Part shown: positions 43,301 through 49,914 of the stretch, piece by piece
Numbering within the stretch: position 1 is the first letter of the stretch
Layout: each line of letters starts with the position of its first letter
NCBI RefSeq assembly: GCF_000382225.1
Contig: NZ_KB907813.1
Coordinates: 36,755 to 100,754 of the forward strand
DNA: 64,000 bases
Source of the DNA: Hymenobacter aerophilus DSM 13606
GTDB lineage: Bacteria; Bacteroidota; Bacteroidia; Cytophagales; Hymenobacteraceae
Reading direction: 5' to 3'
Program-made: the position numbers and the translations under genes
The notes under the pieces: generated by a model
What the model saw: the letters and a program-made list of their open reading frames with translations, nothing else
The model's database searches: none
Told to the model about the DNA's origin: nothing

Positions 43301-43726
43301 ACGAAATCTGTTATTGACTGTGGCGCTGGTGGTCGTAATCTGACCAGCCGGGGCATTGAGTTGAAAGGTAAAAGTAGCCGAGCTAAACCCCGCAGTACTT
43401 ATATCCCGAATGAAGAAGTTCCCTCCTCCAGTATTGTCAGAAAACAAAATATTTGCTCCGCCCGAACCTCCATTAGGACCTCCGAGCGATAGCACTGGGG
43501 TATTGGCTCCGCTACTGGCGTAGCCTAATCCTTTTTCATTATCATTATCGAATCCCAGCAGATTGTCATACGATGCTACTGACTGCCCTTCGGTGGCCAT
43601 AGTACCCATAGATTCTGTGAACGTCTGTGCATGCCCCAGTAATGGGACAAACCAAAGCAGGGCCAATAAGGCCCACAAGCGTCCGGCCGGTCCGGGCTTG
43701 GTATTGCGTAAGTAATTCTTTTTCAT
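40376..43726 (-). CDS. Large secreted protein with HYDIN-like Ig repeats and type IX sorting domain
   Basis: The protein has 1116 residues from ATG 43726 (MKKNYLRNTKPGPAGRLWAL), with a signal peptide ending GHAQ. An N-terminal beta-sandwich is followed by several Ig-like repeats of about 100 residues. These start with phrases such as TSLDFGDMQVGANSAVQN, TAINFGTTFVGQVTAP and TALDFGTVTSSG, typical of HYDIN/SPD-2-like or choice-of-anchor D repeats. The C-terminus has a fibronectin-like block (SFTAKPSGAQVGIRWETASE) and a sorting domain VKMYPNPVTDQLTITMDGG ending TRRIVKQ. Its end resembles that of the neighbouring cargo protein, so the two are distant paralogues. Function unknown. Confidence 0.87.
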   Translation of the reverse strand: MKKNYLRNTKPGPAGRLWALLALLWFVPLLGHAQTFTESMGTMATEGQSVASYDNLLGFDNDNEKGLGYASSGANTPVLSLGGPNGGSGGANILFSDNTGGGNFFIRDISTAGFSSATFTFQLNAPAGQITTTSATVNNRFRVAYSVGTVNPNASASYSSYTNLPYAYSAGSAGGWATATVILPADILGNPLVAFRFTRVSAATGDFRIDDVQLGGTAASVVTGLPTTSLDFGDMQVGANSAVQNILVSGQQLMGGTLTVTVPAGYQVRAGGSYTQSLALPVNNGVVPSTKVQVRFAPTVAGPNNGSLVVASAGASSVTIALTGNGTVPTLAVMPTAINFGTTFVGQVTAPTNFTVSGTAVTNNVTVTAPANFSVRRTISDAYAQSVILTAAEVNAGFTLQARFSPVTAGTYNSNIQISTPNAVNTTVAVQGQANPTPAGPFIVVNPTALDFGTVTSSGSSQTLSFSVNAGNLTGPLTITRSNDKIKFREATAGGGLINGPIVIYPTGGSVSIRTIEVQLVGLQTPLPQGIFSGNITVSSPGATSSVVTITANNSTGTNSTINASGNLTTFSTVPGEPSATQTYTLSGTNLLQGITVSAPTYFQVSLDPSFPGLMGATGNSFLVPRNSGNDVLATTVYVRFLPASALSTTSSIGNSSSPALAQTLPVDGTSEPAIQVDNAFQAVTKVVIDTTSAGQTLNITAKRVKSPITISKALTPNPSNPGNTPQFELSLDGISYGNTVTLIPDPVTFTVNQPIYARYAPTYLGSATSTLSYQSTDFPIASAQEFGFNKSLAGSSIDVEPTKRSTPTIIRSGATATVNFNLPANYAASGYGEGRVIVASENPTLPAASQPQDGNSYLTGNQNYGLGPEVDTGYFIVYKGDNNFVLVDGLTPSKTYYFYTFEYNNIDNNSPMVSAVNGAENYLSPPVPNLIPGIEAPGNPLPVTLVSFTAKPSGAQVGIRWETASETNNKQFEVERSRDSRTFETILTRAGKGTTNATTVYNEVDRRPLNGLSYYRLKQVDLDGKTSYSSIISVSFLKAGEVKMYPNPVTDQLTITMDGGTEGVTATITDLAGRTVQTQQLRADGKLSTTNLKVGTYLVTVGNGKAVATRRIVKQ

Positions 43727-44332
43727 GAGTATGATGAACTGATTGTTTACGAAAGGAAAGTTGTCTTCATGAGTAAGAGAGGCATTCATTCCACAACGAA
43801 TGTGCCAGTTTCACTAGTAGGTTACTGTTATTTCCTATGGTGCAATGCGTTGTACGTATGGATGTCATTGCAGATTATAACTTTTGCAAGTTCTTATCAT
43901 ACGTTTTCCACAATATCTATATTGCCTTGGTCTCAAAAGAGCAATACGCATGTGTGCGCCAACTACTTATACTGGTAACACATATAAAATATGCACAGGC
44001 CAGTTACTCAACATTAAATAACTCAACCATATGATTTTCAGAATTTTAGCAACTAATCATGATACATTATATAAGCACTGAAATAAGCTACTCACAGCTT
44101 GGCTGATAGTTTAGCACCTATCAAGGGTCCAAAGTTAGGCAGCATTCTCCAGATAAGCCCTATAAGCCAGCCTAACAAGCATATAACTATTTGAATACAT
44201 ACATTTATAATGCTTAATTGAAAACAGGTAGTGAATGGTATTGGCAAAGCTGGTGTCCCAGAACAAAACGCCATGAAGGCCGCCAGCATTGCTGCTGACG
44301 GCCTTTGCTATAGTTGAGTTGCCCACTGAGTG
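43727..44332. other. 606-bp AT-rich intergenic region
   Basis: The region between the cargo gene start and the beta-propeller gene stop is clearly AT-rich. It holds a hairpin at 44277-44306 and the presumed promoter of the cargo gene. The few short open frames have no codon bias or recognisable domain, and I call no gene. Confidence 0.7.
44277..44306 (-). terminator. Hairpin downstream of the beta-propeller lipoprotein gene
   Basis: AAGGCCGCCAGCA pairs with TGCTGACGGCCTT with one bulge, 27 bp after the stop codon. There is no T-run. Confidence 0.6.
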
Positions 44333-45862
44333 CTATTTCCAGTCGGGCATAGTCGCATTCTCAAACAGCCGCACCCGATTGCGGCCGCTCAGATCAACCA
44401 CAAAAACCTCGGGTACCGACTGCGCCACGTTATTCACCTGTACGAATATAATCTTGGCACCATCAGGCGAGTAATGCGGCAACACATCATTGAAGCCAGC
44501 AGGCTTAGTGGAATTGGCAGTACCGCCCGAGCCAGCCGACACATCTATCTGGCCGCTGCCATCGAGGTTTTGCGTGAAGATGTGTGCGTTCAGTTGGCGC
44601 CCGGCACCGTCGCTGAATGCATCTACGTCGCGGGTGTAAACAATGCGCTGGCCGTCTACGCTGAAGGAGGGAGAATCGAGGCGACCAGGGAGGTTGCCGA
44701 TAAGCAGGGTAAAGTTCGAGCCGTCGGCGTTGAGCAGGTAGAACTCCGAATCGTAGATGCTGACGCCCACCGTCTGGACAACAATACGGTTGCCCTGCCC
44801 CGTCCAGTCCACCTCGCGGAAGTGGCGGTCGGGCGGCGCGGTGGCCAGTAGCGTCAGGCCGGTACCGTCGCGGTTGATACGGTAGAGCTTGTTATAACTG
44901 CTATACACAAGTTGTCCCCCGTCGGGCGACCAGCGGTAGCCGACTCCCTGATTGAAATACCCATCCACCGGCTGCAACGTAATCTGGCGCGGGTCGGAAC
45001 CGTCGCGGTTCATGGTGTAAATCTGGAACTGGCCTGTAGCATTGGAGGTATAGGCAATCCGGTCGCGGTTGGGGCTGAGTTGGGGGTTGGCCTCGATAAA
45101 AGCCGAAATCGTCAGGCGGGTAAGGGTGGTACCGGTTTCGTTGCTGGAGTAGATATCGGTGTTGCCGTTTTCGGTGCGCGCGAACAGGTAGCGGTTATCC
45201 GGCTGGGCATTGGTTCGGAAGCTCCATAGTGGCGAGAGGGCTGTGGCGCCGCCAGGATTACGCACAGTTACCTGCCAGAAATAGGTGGTGTTGTAGCTCA
45301 GCTGTTTGGCTACCACCGTAGTATCGCGGCTGTTAGTAAGCAGGTTACGGGCACTCCCATTCGTGCCCTGGTAAAGCACCACATCATAGCGCAACGAGTC
45401 GCCCTGGTTGGTTCCGGCGCCCGGATGCCACTCCAGTTTCACATCGGGGCCGGGCACAGTAGCTTGGTCGGCCGGCGCGGGCCGAACCGGCGGTGCGGGA
45501 GGCGTGGTTGAAGCCAAATTCTTTTCCAGCACAATAGCCACGCTTACAGAGGCTTCGTTCTCCACCGTTACCGCCACCGTTACCGAGCGGTAATCGGCCT
45601 TGGTGGCCGCAATAGTCAGGCGGCCTGTGGGCACCCCCCCTAGCTCAAAGTTGCCCTTGTCATCGGTAACCACGGAAGAAGTGGCGGGCGTTGTGCTAAT
45701 GGAGACATTGGCCAGCGGCTGGTTGTTGCGGGCGTCGCGCACGGTACCGGTTACCTTGCCAAATAGCACGGGCTCGACCGGGTTGTCTTCGCAGCTGCTA
45801 AGCCACAGAGTGCAGAAGCCTAGCAGCAGCCACAAAGTTCGGAAGCGGATGGGAAGCAGCAT
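44333..45862 (-). CDS. Beta-propeller (PD40/TolB-like) lipoprotein at the curli locus
   Basis: This 509-residue lipoprotein starts at ATG 45862 with lipobox WLSSC (C24). A carboxypeptidase-regulatory-like sandwich (GKVTGTVRDARNNQPLANVS, about 38-115) and a fibronectin-type section (about 120-220, YNTTYFWQVTVRNPG) lead into PD40 repeats to the end. Examples are ANPQLSPNRDRIAYTSNATG, YRWSPDGGQLVYSSYN and PHYSPDGAKIIFVQVN. PD40 propellers are binding scaffolds. It lies directly downstream of the csgH-like gene on the same strand, so a role in fibre assembly or anchoring is possible but not established. Confidence 0.85.
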   Translation of the reverse strand: MLLPIRFRTLWLLLGFCTLWLSSCEDNPVEPVLFGKVTGTVRDARNNQPLANVSISTTPATSSVVTDDKGNFELGGVPTGRLTIAATKADYRSVTVAVTVENEASVSVAIVLEKNLASTTPPAPPVRPAPADQATVPGPDVKLEWHPGAGTNQGDSLRYDVVLYQGTNGSARNLLTNSRDTTVVAKQLSYNTTYFWQVTVRNPGGATALSPLWSFRTNAQPDNRYLFARTENGNTDIYSSNETGTTLTRLTISAFIEANPQLSPNRDRIAYTSNATGQFQIYTMNRDGSDPRQITLQPVDGYFNQGVGYRWSPDGGQLVYSSYNKLYRINRDGTGLTLLATAPPDRHFREVDWTGQGNRIVVQTVGVSIYDSEFYLLNADGSNFTLLIGNLPGRLDSPSFSVDGQRIVYTRDVDAFSDGAGRQLNAHIFTQNLDGSGQIDVSAGSGGTANSTKPAGFNDVLPHYSPDGAKIIFVQVNNVAQSVPEVFVVDLSGRNRVRLFENATMPDWK

Positions 45863-45950
45863 GGGTGAGAGCATGAGTTGAGGAAAACGAAAGGTGCCTG
45901 CTTATGAAATTTATCAGTCGAAGCAAGCAGAGGCGATGAGCGTTAGGCTA

Positions 45951-46331
45951 TCAGTTGCCGGGCGTGTGGCGCACGGAGTCCTGCGCCAGCAAAACGTTGT
46001 GCGCATCGAAGACGCGTAGATGGCCGACATACGTGCTTTTTCCATCAATATTGACCTGCGTACTGGCCAGCACTACCGACTGACCAGCCGCTAAATCGAA
46101 TTCCCCGCCCTGCTGGCTCGTCGAACGGCCACCGGCCGAAAGGCGCTCCAGACTCATTTCGTAGCGGTAATGGCCAGTGGAGGCGGCCAGACTGCTACAA
46201 TTACCGGTTACTTCGAGCAAGCTGCCCCGGGGCGTAGCCTGTAGCCACGCCCGGCAAGGCGGGCCCGAAGTAGTCTGGCTGACGCCAAGTAAAGCACCAG
46301 CGCTGGCTAGAAAAAGCAGGACAATATGCAT
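45951..46331 (-). CDS. csgH: CsgH-like curli amyloid chaperone
   Basis: This 126-residue secreted protein starts at ATG 46331 with a signal peptide (MHIVLLFLASAGALLGVSQ). The mature part contains CRAWLQATPRGSLLEVTGNC, GHYRYEMSLERLSAGGRSTS, QQGGEFDLAAGQSVVLAST and YVGHLRVFDAHN. This pattern (a C-terminal Ig-like sandwich with a cysteine pair, then GxYR, QGGxF and AAG) matches CsgH, the alphaproteobacterial counterpart of CsgC that blocks premature amyloid formation in the periplasm. It follows csgB by about 200 bp, across a strong hairpin. The call rests on pattern and context; overall identity to known CsgH cannot be measured here. Confidence 0.72.
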   Translation of the reverse strand: MHIVLLFLASAGALLGVSQTTSGPPCRAWLQATPRGSLLEVTGNCSSLAASTGHYRYEMSLERLSAGGRSTSQQGGEFDLAAGQSVVLASTQVNIDGKSTYVGHLRVFDAHNVLLAQDSVRHTPGN

Positions 46332-46444
46332 AGCCAAAGATTGTTTTTTACGAACGTCAAATATACCTTTTTTTAGAAAGAGTGTATCATGCGAATGCAA
46401 CTATTTAAACAGATAACTCTAAATTCATTATCCTAAGCAGACAA

Positions 46445-46505
46445 AAGCTCAAATGCACAAACACCCGCCACTATAACAGGACGGGTGTTTGTGCATTTGG
46501 GCTTA
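46445..46505 (-). terminator. Strong hairpin downstream of csgB
   Basis: CAAATGCACAAACACCCG pairs perfectly with CGGGTGTTTGTGCATTTG, extended by AAGC/GCTT. It follows the csgB stop (46532) by 27 bp. Confidence 0.8.
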
Positions 46506-46531
46506 AAGGTGAGTTTCGACCATCAGTTATG

Positions 46532-47131
46532 CTATTGCCCAATACGGCCAGTCTCAATAGAGATTTGCATGCTAGTACCAATCATTTCTATGCTGTAGCG
46601 CGGAGGAGCCGTCGCCTGGGTACTAGTTTGGTTGATTCTAAGGTCGTCACCTTTTTGTAGAATAAACACTTCTCGCCCGTCGGTAGCCACATCACGCACA
46701 ATGCGGTTTCGGTTGCCGATTTGGTTGAGGTCGACGACATTGTTATTGCCGTTTACATTACTGGTGGCCTTATTATCATCCCCTTTTTGGTTGATGATTG
46801 TGGTATTGCCACTACCGTTCTGGGTAAGACTTGCTGTGTTAAAGGAACCTACCTGCACAATGTATGCTTGGTTGACTTCAGTTCCCGGGTTGTACTGATC
46901 AGCCTTGGCTTTGTTAGAGTTGCCTAATTGCACAAGCTTCGCCAAGTTCTGAGGATTGGCTAACGACGGTATAGGCAGCCGGTCGAGGGCTGACAAACCG
47001 TAATCCTCGATCAGGCGCTGAGAGGCTGTATTGGCTTCGCTGTGGCCCTCCTGCTGCGCCTGCGCCACATTGGCCCAACTTACCAAACAGGCCAGCAGGC
47101 TGGCAAATGTGAAAAAACGGAGCTGTTTCAT
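46532..47131 (-). CDS. csgB: Curlin subunit, CsgB-like
   Basis: The protein has 199 residues. It has a signal peptide (MKQLRFFTFASLLACLVSW, ending QAQ), a leader region to about 70 and then imperfect curlin repeats such as LVQLGNSNKAKADQY, IVQVGSFNTASLTQNGSGN, TTIINQKGDDNKATSNVNGN and VVDLNQIGNRNRIV. The repeats have the Gln/Asn ladder typical of amyloid beta-solenoids. The C-terminal SIEMIGTSMQISIETGRIGQ is unlike CsgA. Fewer repeats and a non-repeat tail suggest the minor, nucleating subunit. It lies downstream of csgA across a hairpin. Confidence 0.85.
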   Translation of the reverse strand: MKQLRFFTFASLLACLVSWANVAQAQQEGHSEANTASQRLIEDYGLSALDRLPIPSLANPQNLAKLVQLGNSNKAKADQYNPGTEVNQAYIVQVGSFNTASLTQNGSGNTTIINQKGDDNKATSNVNGNNNVVDLNQIGNRNRIVRDVATDGREVFILQKGDDLRINQTSTQATAPPRYSIEMIGTSMQISIETGRIGQ

Positions 47132-47160
47132 AGGAAGGGGGGTATATGGATTCCGACAGA

Positions 47161-47184
47161 CTACCTACCTACCTACCTACCTAG
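47161..47184. repeat. Tetranucleotide tandem repeat (CTAC)n upstream of csgB
   Basis: Five CTAC units in a row precede CTAG, about 30-53 bp before the csgB start codon (minus strand GTAG units). Slippage here could change the leader of the csgB message. Confidence 0.85.
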
Positions 47185-47198
47185 TAGTAGCAGGCATT

Positions 47199-47236
47199 GG
47201 CCGGGCTCTTTCCTCCGGCGAGAAAAGGGCCCGGCC
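47199..47236 (-). terminator. Hairpin between csgA and csgB
   Basis: GGCCGGGC pairs with GCCCGGCC and CTTT with AAAG around a GC-rich loop. It is placed to attenuate read-through and so favour csgA mRNA over csgB. Confidence 0.65.
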
Positions 47237-47278
47237 GTTGCTACCTGCGATGCAGGCTTGACTCGCTTTACCTAAGTT

Positions 47279-48043
47279 TTAGCGAATGTTCTGGGTTACC
47301 ATTGCTTGGTTAGCGTTGCCGTTCTGACTAATGCAGCTCTGCTGACCAAACTCAGTGGAAGCACCATTAGGAAGCCCGGTGATGGTAGCACCCTGCTGCG
47401 TCACAGCTATATTGCGGTTACCGATTTGGTTCTGCGTGGCAGAGCTACGATTTGCACGCTGGTAGATGTCAGCACTGTTCGCATTGCCTTCCTGATTCTG
47501 CTGGGAGATGTTGTTATCACCGTAAACATTGATGTTTGCAATGTTCCGGTCACCATCCTGATTCTGCTGGGCCAAATTGTTGTCCCCGTTACCATCGGCA
47601 GAATTCTGGTCTAGCTGCTCTCGTTGGTCAACATTAATACCAGCACTGTTACCATTGCCTGTCTGATACTGCAGGGTGGTATTACGGCTGCCCCAGATTA
47701 CTGCTTTGGCAGCGTTTCTGTCACCATCCTGAACTTGAACGCCATAGTTACGATTGCCCTGACGCTGGAAGATTTGGGCCATATTACCACTGCCCTCCTG
47801 CTCAACCAGTGCCACGTTGCGGTCACCCTCTTGTACTACTTCTGAGCAATTGTCAATTGTAGTTGAAGGTATACCGTTGGGGTTATCCATATCAACCCCA
47901 GTAGAAGGAGCAGTGATAGGACCGCAGTCTTGGCATTCTACTAGCGCAAAAGCCTGGCGAGTGCCCGATGGCGCAACTTTTTGGGCGTACGCGGAGCTGG
48001 CGAACAGAACGGCAGCTACAGCAAGGAGTTGTACTTTTTTCAT
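47279..48043 (-). CDS. csgA: Curlin major subunit, CsgA-like
   Basis: This 254-residue protein has a signal peptide (MKKVQLLAVAAVLFASSAY, AQ), a 60-residue leader with a cysteine pair (ECQDC), then a run of about 22-residue curlin repeats with internal Gln and Asn. Examples are VVQEGDRNVALVEQEGSGN, MAQIFQRQGNRNYGVQVQ, NLAQQNQDGDRNIANINVYG and NNISQQNQEGNANSADIYQ. These form the amyloid core of the surface fibre. Cysteines in the leader and near the end (QQSCISQNG) are not found in E. coli CsgA. A consensus promoter lies 114 bp upstream. Confidence 0.9.
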   Translation of the reverse strand: MKKVQLLAVAAVLFASSAYAQKVAPSGTRQAFALVECQDCGPITAPSTGVDMDNPNGIPSTTIDNCSEVVQEGDRNVALVEQEGSGNMAQIFQRQGNRNYGVQVQDGDRNAAKAVIWGSRNTTLQYQTGNGNSAGINVDQREQLDQNSADGNGDNNLAQQNQDGDRNIANINVYGDNNISQQNQEGNANSADIYQRANRSSATQNQIGNRNIAVTQQGATITGLPNGASTEFGQQSCISQNGNANQAMVTQNIR

Positions 48044-48156
48044 GGTGGTAGAGAAAAAGAGTGAAAAATGAGGAAAAAAGAAGAAAATCGCGTTGAATGG
48101 AGCGCAGCGGTAAGAGATTATTCCCTTTTCCGTTTATCCTTGCCCTTTGATTGAGA

Positions 48157-48186
48157 CAAATATAAATTAGAATAATCAACAAACAA
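48157..48186 (-). promoter_or_regulatory. Consensus Bacteroidota promoter of csgA
   Basis: On the minus strand TTG (48186-48184) and TATATTTG (48164-48157) are separated by exactly 19 bp. This matches the -33 TTG / -7 TAnnTTTG consensus. The transcript would start near 48150, giving a leader of about 107 nt before the csgA ATG at 48043. Confidence 0.75.
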
Positions 48187-48469
48187 TAGCTTGTTAAAAT
48201 ATTTAATTATACTTATTATGTGTTATATCATAAATCCAATATCTATTCATGATGGTACAATCGTATATACCTCATTACCACTGCCTTTATCAATTAATAC
48301 ATAAAAATTATTTTTATATTCATATTTTTTATGTATTGCTGTCATTCCTTATGATATCTAAAAGGAAACTCTGCAAATTATTGTTGCACAGTCATTTACC
48401 ATATAATTTCCAATCAAGGCAGTAATCTCATGTTGGCTTATACCTTGTTGAAGACAATCCGCTTAGGTT

Positions 48470-48562
48470 ACTGCTTAACCCGACATACAGAAGGCTCCCC
48501 GTATCAGTCTCCACTTAATGGATGCTGATACGGGGAGCCTTCTGTATGTCGGGTTAAGCAGT
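48470..48562. repeat. Long perfect inverted repeat, 38-bp arms, between IS and csgA promoter
   Basis: 48470-48507 (ACTGCTTAACCCGACATACA, then GAAGGCTCCCCGTATCAG) is the exact reverse complement of 48525-48562 around a 17-bp loop. No T-run follows. It is in the right place to have been the csgEFG transcript end before the IS inserted. Confidence 0.95.
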
Positions 48563-48645
48563 ATAACCTTCTATATCTGATTGCAGGACTTGCTTATATC
48601 CCCTTTGCCATACAATGGGGTGGTCCAGTAAGAACGGACAGTGAG

Positions 48646-49515
48646 CTAAGATAGGTTGATTTTTAGGTCGTGTTCGAATTGGTGGGGCGAGCGGTAGCCC
48701 AGGGCGGAGTGGCGGCGGTCGAGGTTGAAGTAGGTGTCGAGGTAGTGGGCCACTTCGAGACGGGCTTCTTCGAGCGAGGCAAAGGCGGTACCGGGGGGCA
48801 GCAGTTCGGTTTTGAGCGTGCTCCAGCCGGCTTCAGCTTGGGCGTTGTCGTAGGGATTGCCCGGCCGGCTGAAGCTGGGAAGGGCTCCGGCTTGGGCGAT
48901 GCGGGCGCGACAGGCCGCGCTGGTGTACTGGCTGCCGCGGTCGGCGTGGATGATGAGCCCCGGCGCGGGCTGGCGTAGCGTCAGAGCTTGTTCCAGCGCG
49001 TGGAGTACCAGTTCGGTCGGCATGTGGGCGCCCAGGTGCCAGCCGACGACCCGCCGGGAGCAGGCATCACGCCACGTGGCCAGGTAGCACCAGCGCCCGC
49101 CTACCAGGGGCAGATACGTAATGTCGCCGACCCAGACCTGGTCCGGGGCGGTGGGGGCCGGCTGGCCCAGCAGCCGGTTCTCGGCCACCACGGCCGCCGG
49201 GTCAGCCACCGTCGTGCGCGGCCGGTGCGGGCGGGTGCTCAAGGCCCGCAGCCCGTGCCGGCGCAGCCAGGTGCGCAACGCGTAGCGGCCCACGGCATGG
49301 CCTTCGGCGTGTAACTCGGCCCGCAGCCGCCGGGTACCGTAGCGTCGGGCGTGGCGCGTAAAGGCCGCTTGCGCCGCCACTTGCCAGGGCGCTGGCGCGG
49401 CGGCCGGCCGGTGCCGCCACTGATAATACCCGGCCGGGCTCACGGCCAGCACCTGGCAGAGCAGTTGCACGGGCCACGGCTCGGTGCAGGCGGCGATGAA
49501 CTGGTAGCGGCTCAT
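48646..49515 (-). CDS. IS3-family transposase OrfB (DDE integrase core)
   Basis: This 289-residue rve-type integrase has a helix-turn-helix-like start (YGTRRLRAELHAEG) and an intact DDE triad: D in VWVGDITYLPL, D in IIHADRGSQYTS and E in DNAQAEAGWSTLKTEL. It is followed by HSALGYRSPHQFE, the usual IS3 tail. Translation probably occurs as an OrfAB fusion by -1 frameshifting near the A7G run in orfA, because the ATG of orfB overlaps the orfA stop (ATGA). All catalytic residues are present, so the element may still be active. Confidence 0.95.
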   Translation of the reverse strand: MSRYQFIAACTEPWPVQLLCQVLAVSPAGYYQWRHRPAAAPAPWQVAAQAAFTRHARRYGTRRLRAELHAEGHAVGRYALRTWLRRHGLRALSTRPHRPRTTVADPAAVVAENRLLGQPAPTAPDQVWVGDITYLPLVGGRWCYLATWRDACSRRVVGWHLGAHMPTELVLHALEQALTLRQPAPGLIIHADRGSQYTSAACRARIAQAGALPSFSRPGNPYDNAQAEAGWSTLKTELLPPGTAFASLEEARLEVAHYLDTYFNLDRRHSALGYRSPHQFEHDLKINLS

Positions 49516-49814
49516 GACTGAGGCGGTTGGGAAAAGATGGTCACGACTTTTTTTAAAATATCGCGCTCCATTTCTACGCGTTTTAGCGCCGCACGCAGCT
49601 GCTTGATTTCGTCGCGCTCGGCGCTACTAGGCACGGCGGCTTCCAGGGCTTGGCGTTGCCAGCGCCCCAGCAGCGCCGGCGAAATGCCCTGCGCACGCGC
49701 CACGTCGCTTTGCCGGGCACCGGCCGCTACTTGGCGCACGCACTCAGCCTTGAAGGTCGGCGTGTATTTCTTACGGGTGGCGGGCAAGCCGCCAGGATTC
49801 GATTTTTCAGTCAT
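49512..49814 (-). CDS. IS3-family transposase OrfA (helix-turn-helix)
   Basis: This 100-residue DNA-binding protein has a homeodomain-like HTH (KYTPTFKAECVRQVAAGARQ, then SDVARAQGISPALLGRWQRQ) and a C-terminal leucine-zipper region (LRAALKRVEMERDILKKV). The minus-strand heptamer A7 followed by G (TTTTAAAAAAAGTC) lies in the DILKK codons. A -1 slip there joins directly to an open frame (SRDHLFPTASVMSRY) leading into orfB. Confidence 0.94.
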   Translation of the reverse strand: MTEKSNPGGLPATRKKYTPTFKAECVRQVAAGARQSDVARAQGISPALLGRWQRQALEAAVPSSAERDEIKQLRAALKRVEMERDILKKVVTIFSQPPQS

Positions 49815-49914
49815 GGGCAGCGAAAGCTAAGACTTCGCGCTGTCCGTTTTAGCTAGACCACCTCACAACTCACTATTGGACAAACATATATTACTGAATA
49901 TAGAGTAACGGCCG

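Larger units (their letters stand above)
48044..48620. other. 577-bp AT-rich intergenic region upstream of csgA
   Basis: This region holds the csgA promoter and 5' leader, a long AT-rich stretch without recognisable genes, and the 38-bp-arm hairpin near 48.5 kb. An AT-rich upstream region is typical of highly regulated surface-fibre genes. Confidence 0.8.
48621..49860 (-). mobile_element. IS3-family insertion sequence (complete)
   Basis: A 1.24-kb element bounded by imperfect terminal inverted repeats, TGGTCCAGTAAGAACGGACA at the left and, read from the right end, TGGTCTAGCTAAAACGGACA (3 mismatches). It carries orfA and orfB in overlapping frames on the minus strand. No clear target-site duplication is visible. 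It lies 54 bp beyond the csgG stop, splitting the curli locus. Confidence 0.92.

Noticed and set aside
43769..44034. Two overlapping plus-strand frames of 65-69 codons in the gap before the cargo gene
   Set aside because: No conserved motif, AT-rich chance frames in the upstream region of a minus-strand gene.
44092..44326. Two short minus-strand frames of 63-65 codons in the AT-rich gap
   Set aside because: They overlap each other and a terminator hairpin, have no start-site signal or known domain, and look like chance frames.
46532..48043. Curlin repeats considered as a possible CRISPR-like array at DNA level
   Set aside because: The periodicity is at protein level (Gln/Asn ladders) and DNA units are not identical; no spacer structure and no cas genes.
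48603..48620. Search for a target-site duplication of the IS3 element
   Set aside because: Left flank (AATGGGG) and right flank (CCTCACA) share no 3-5 bp direct repeat in any alignment of the ends, so none is claimed.
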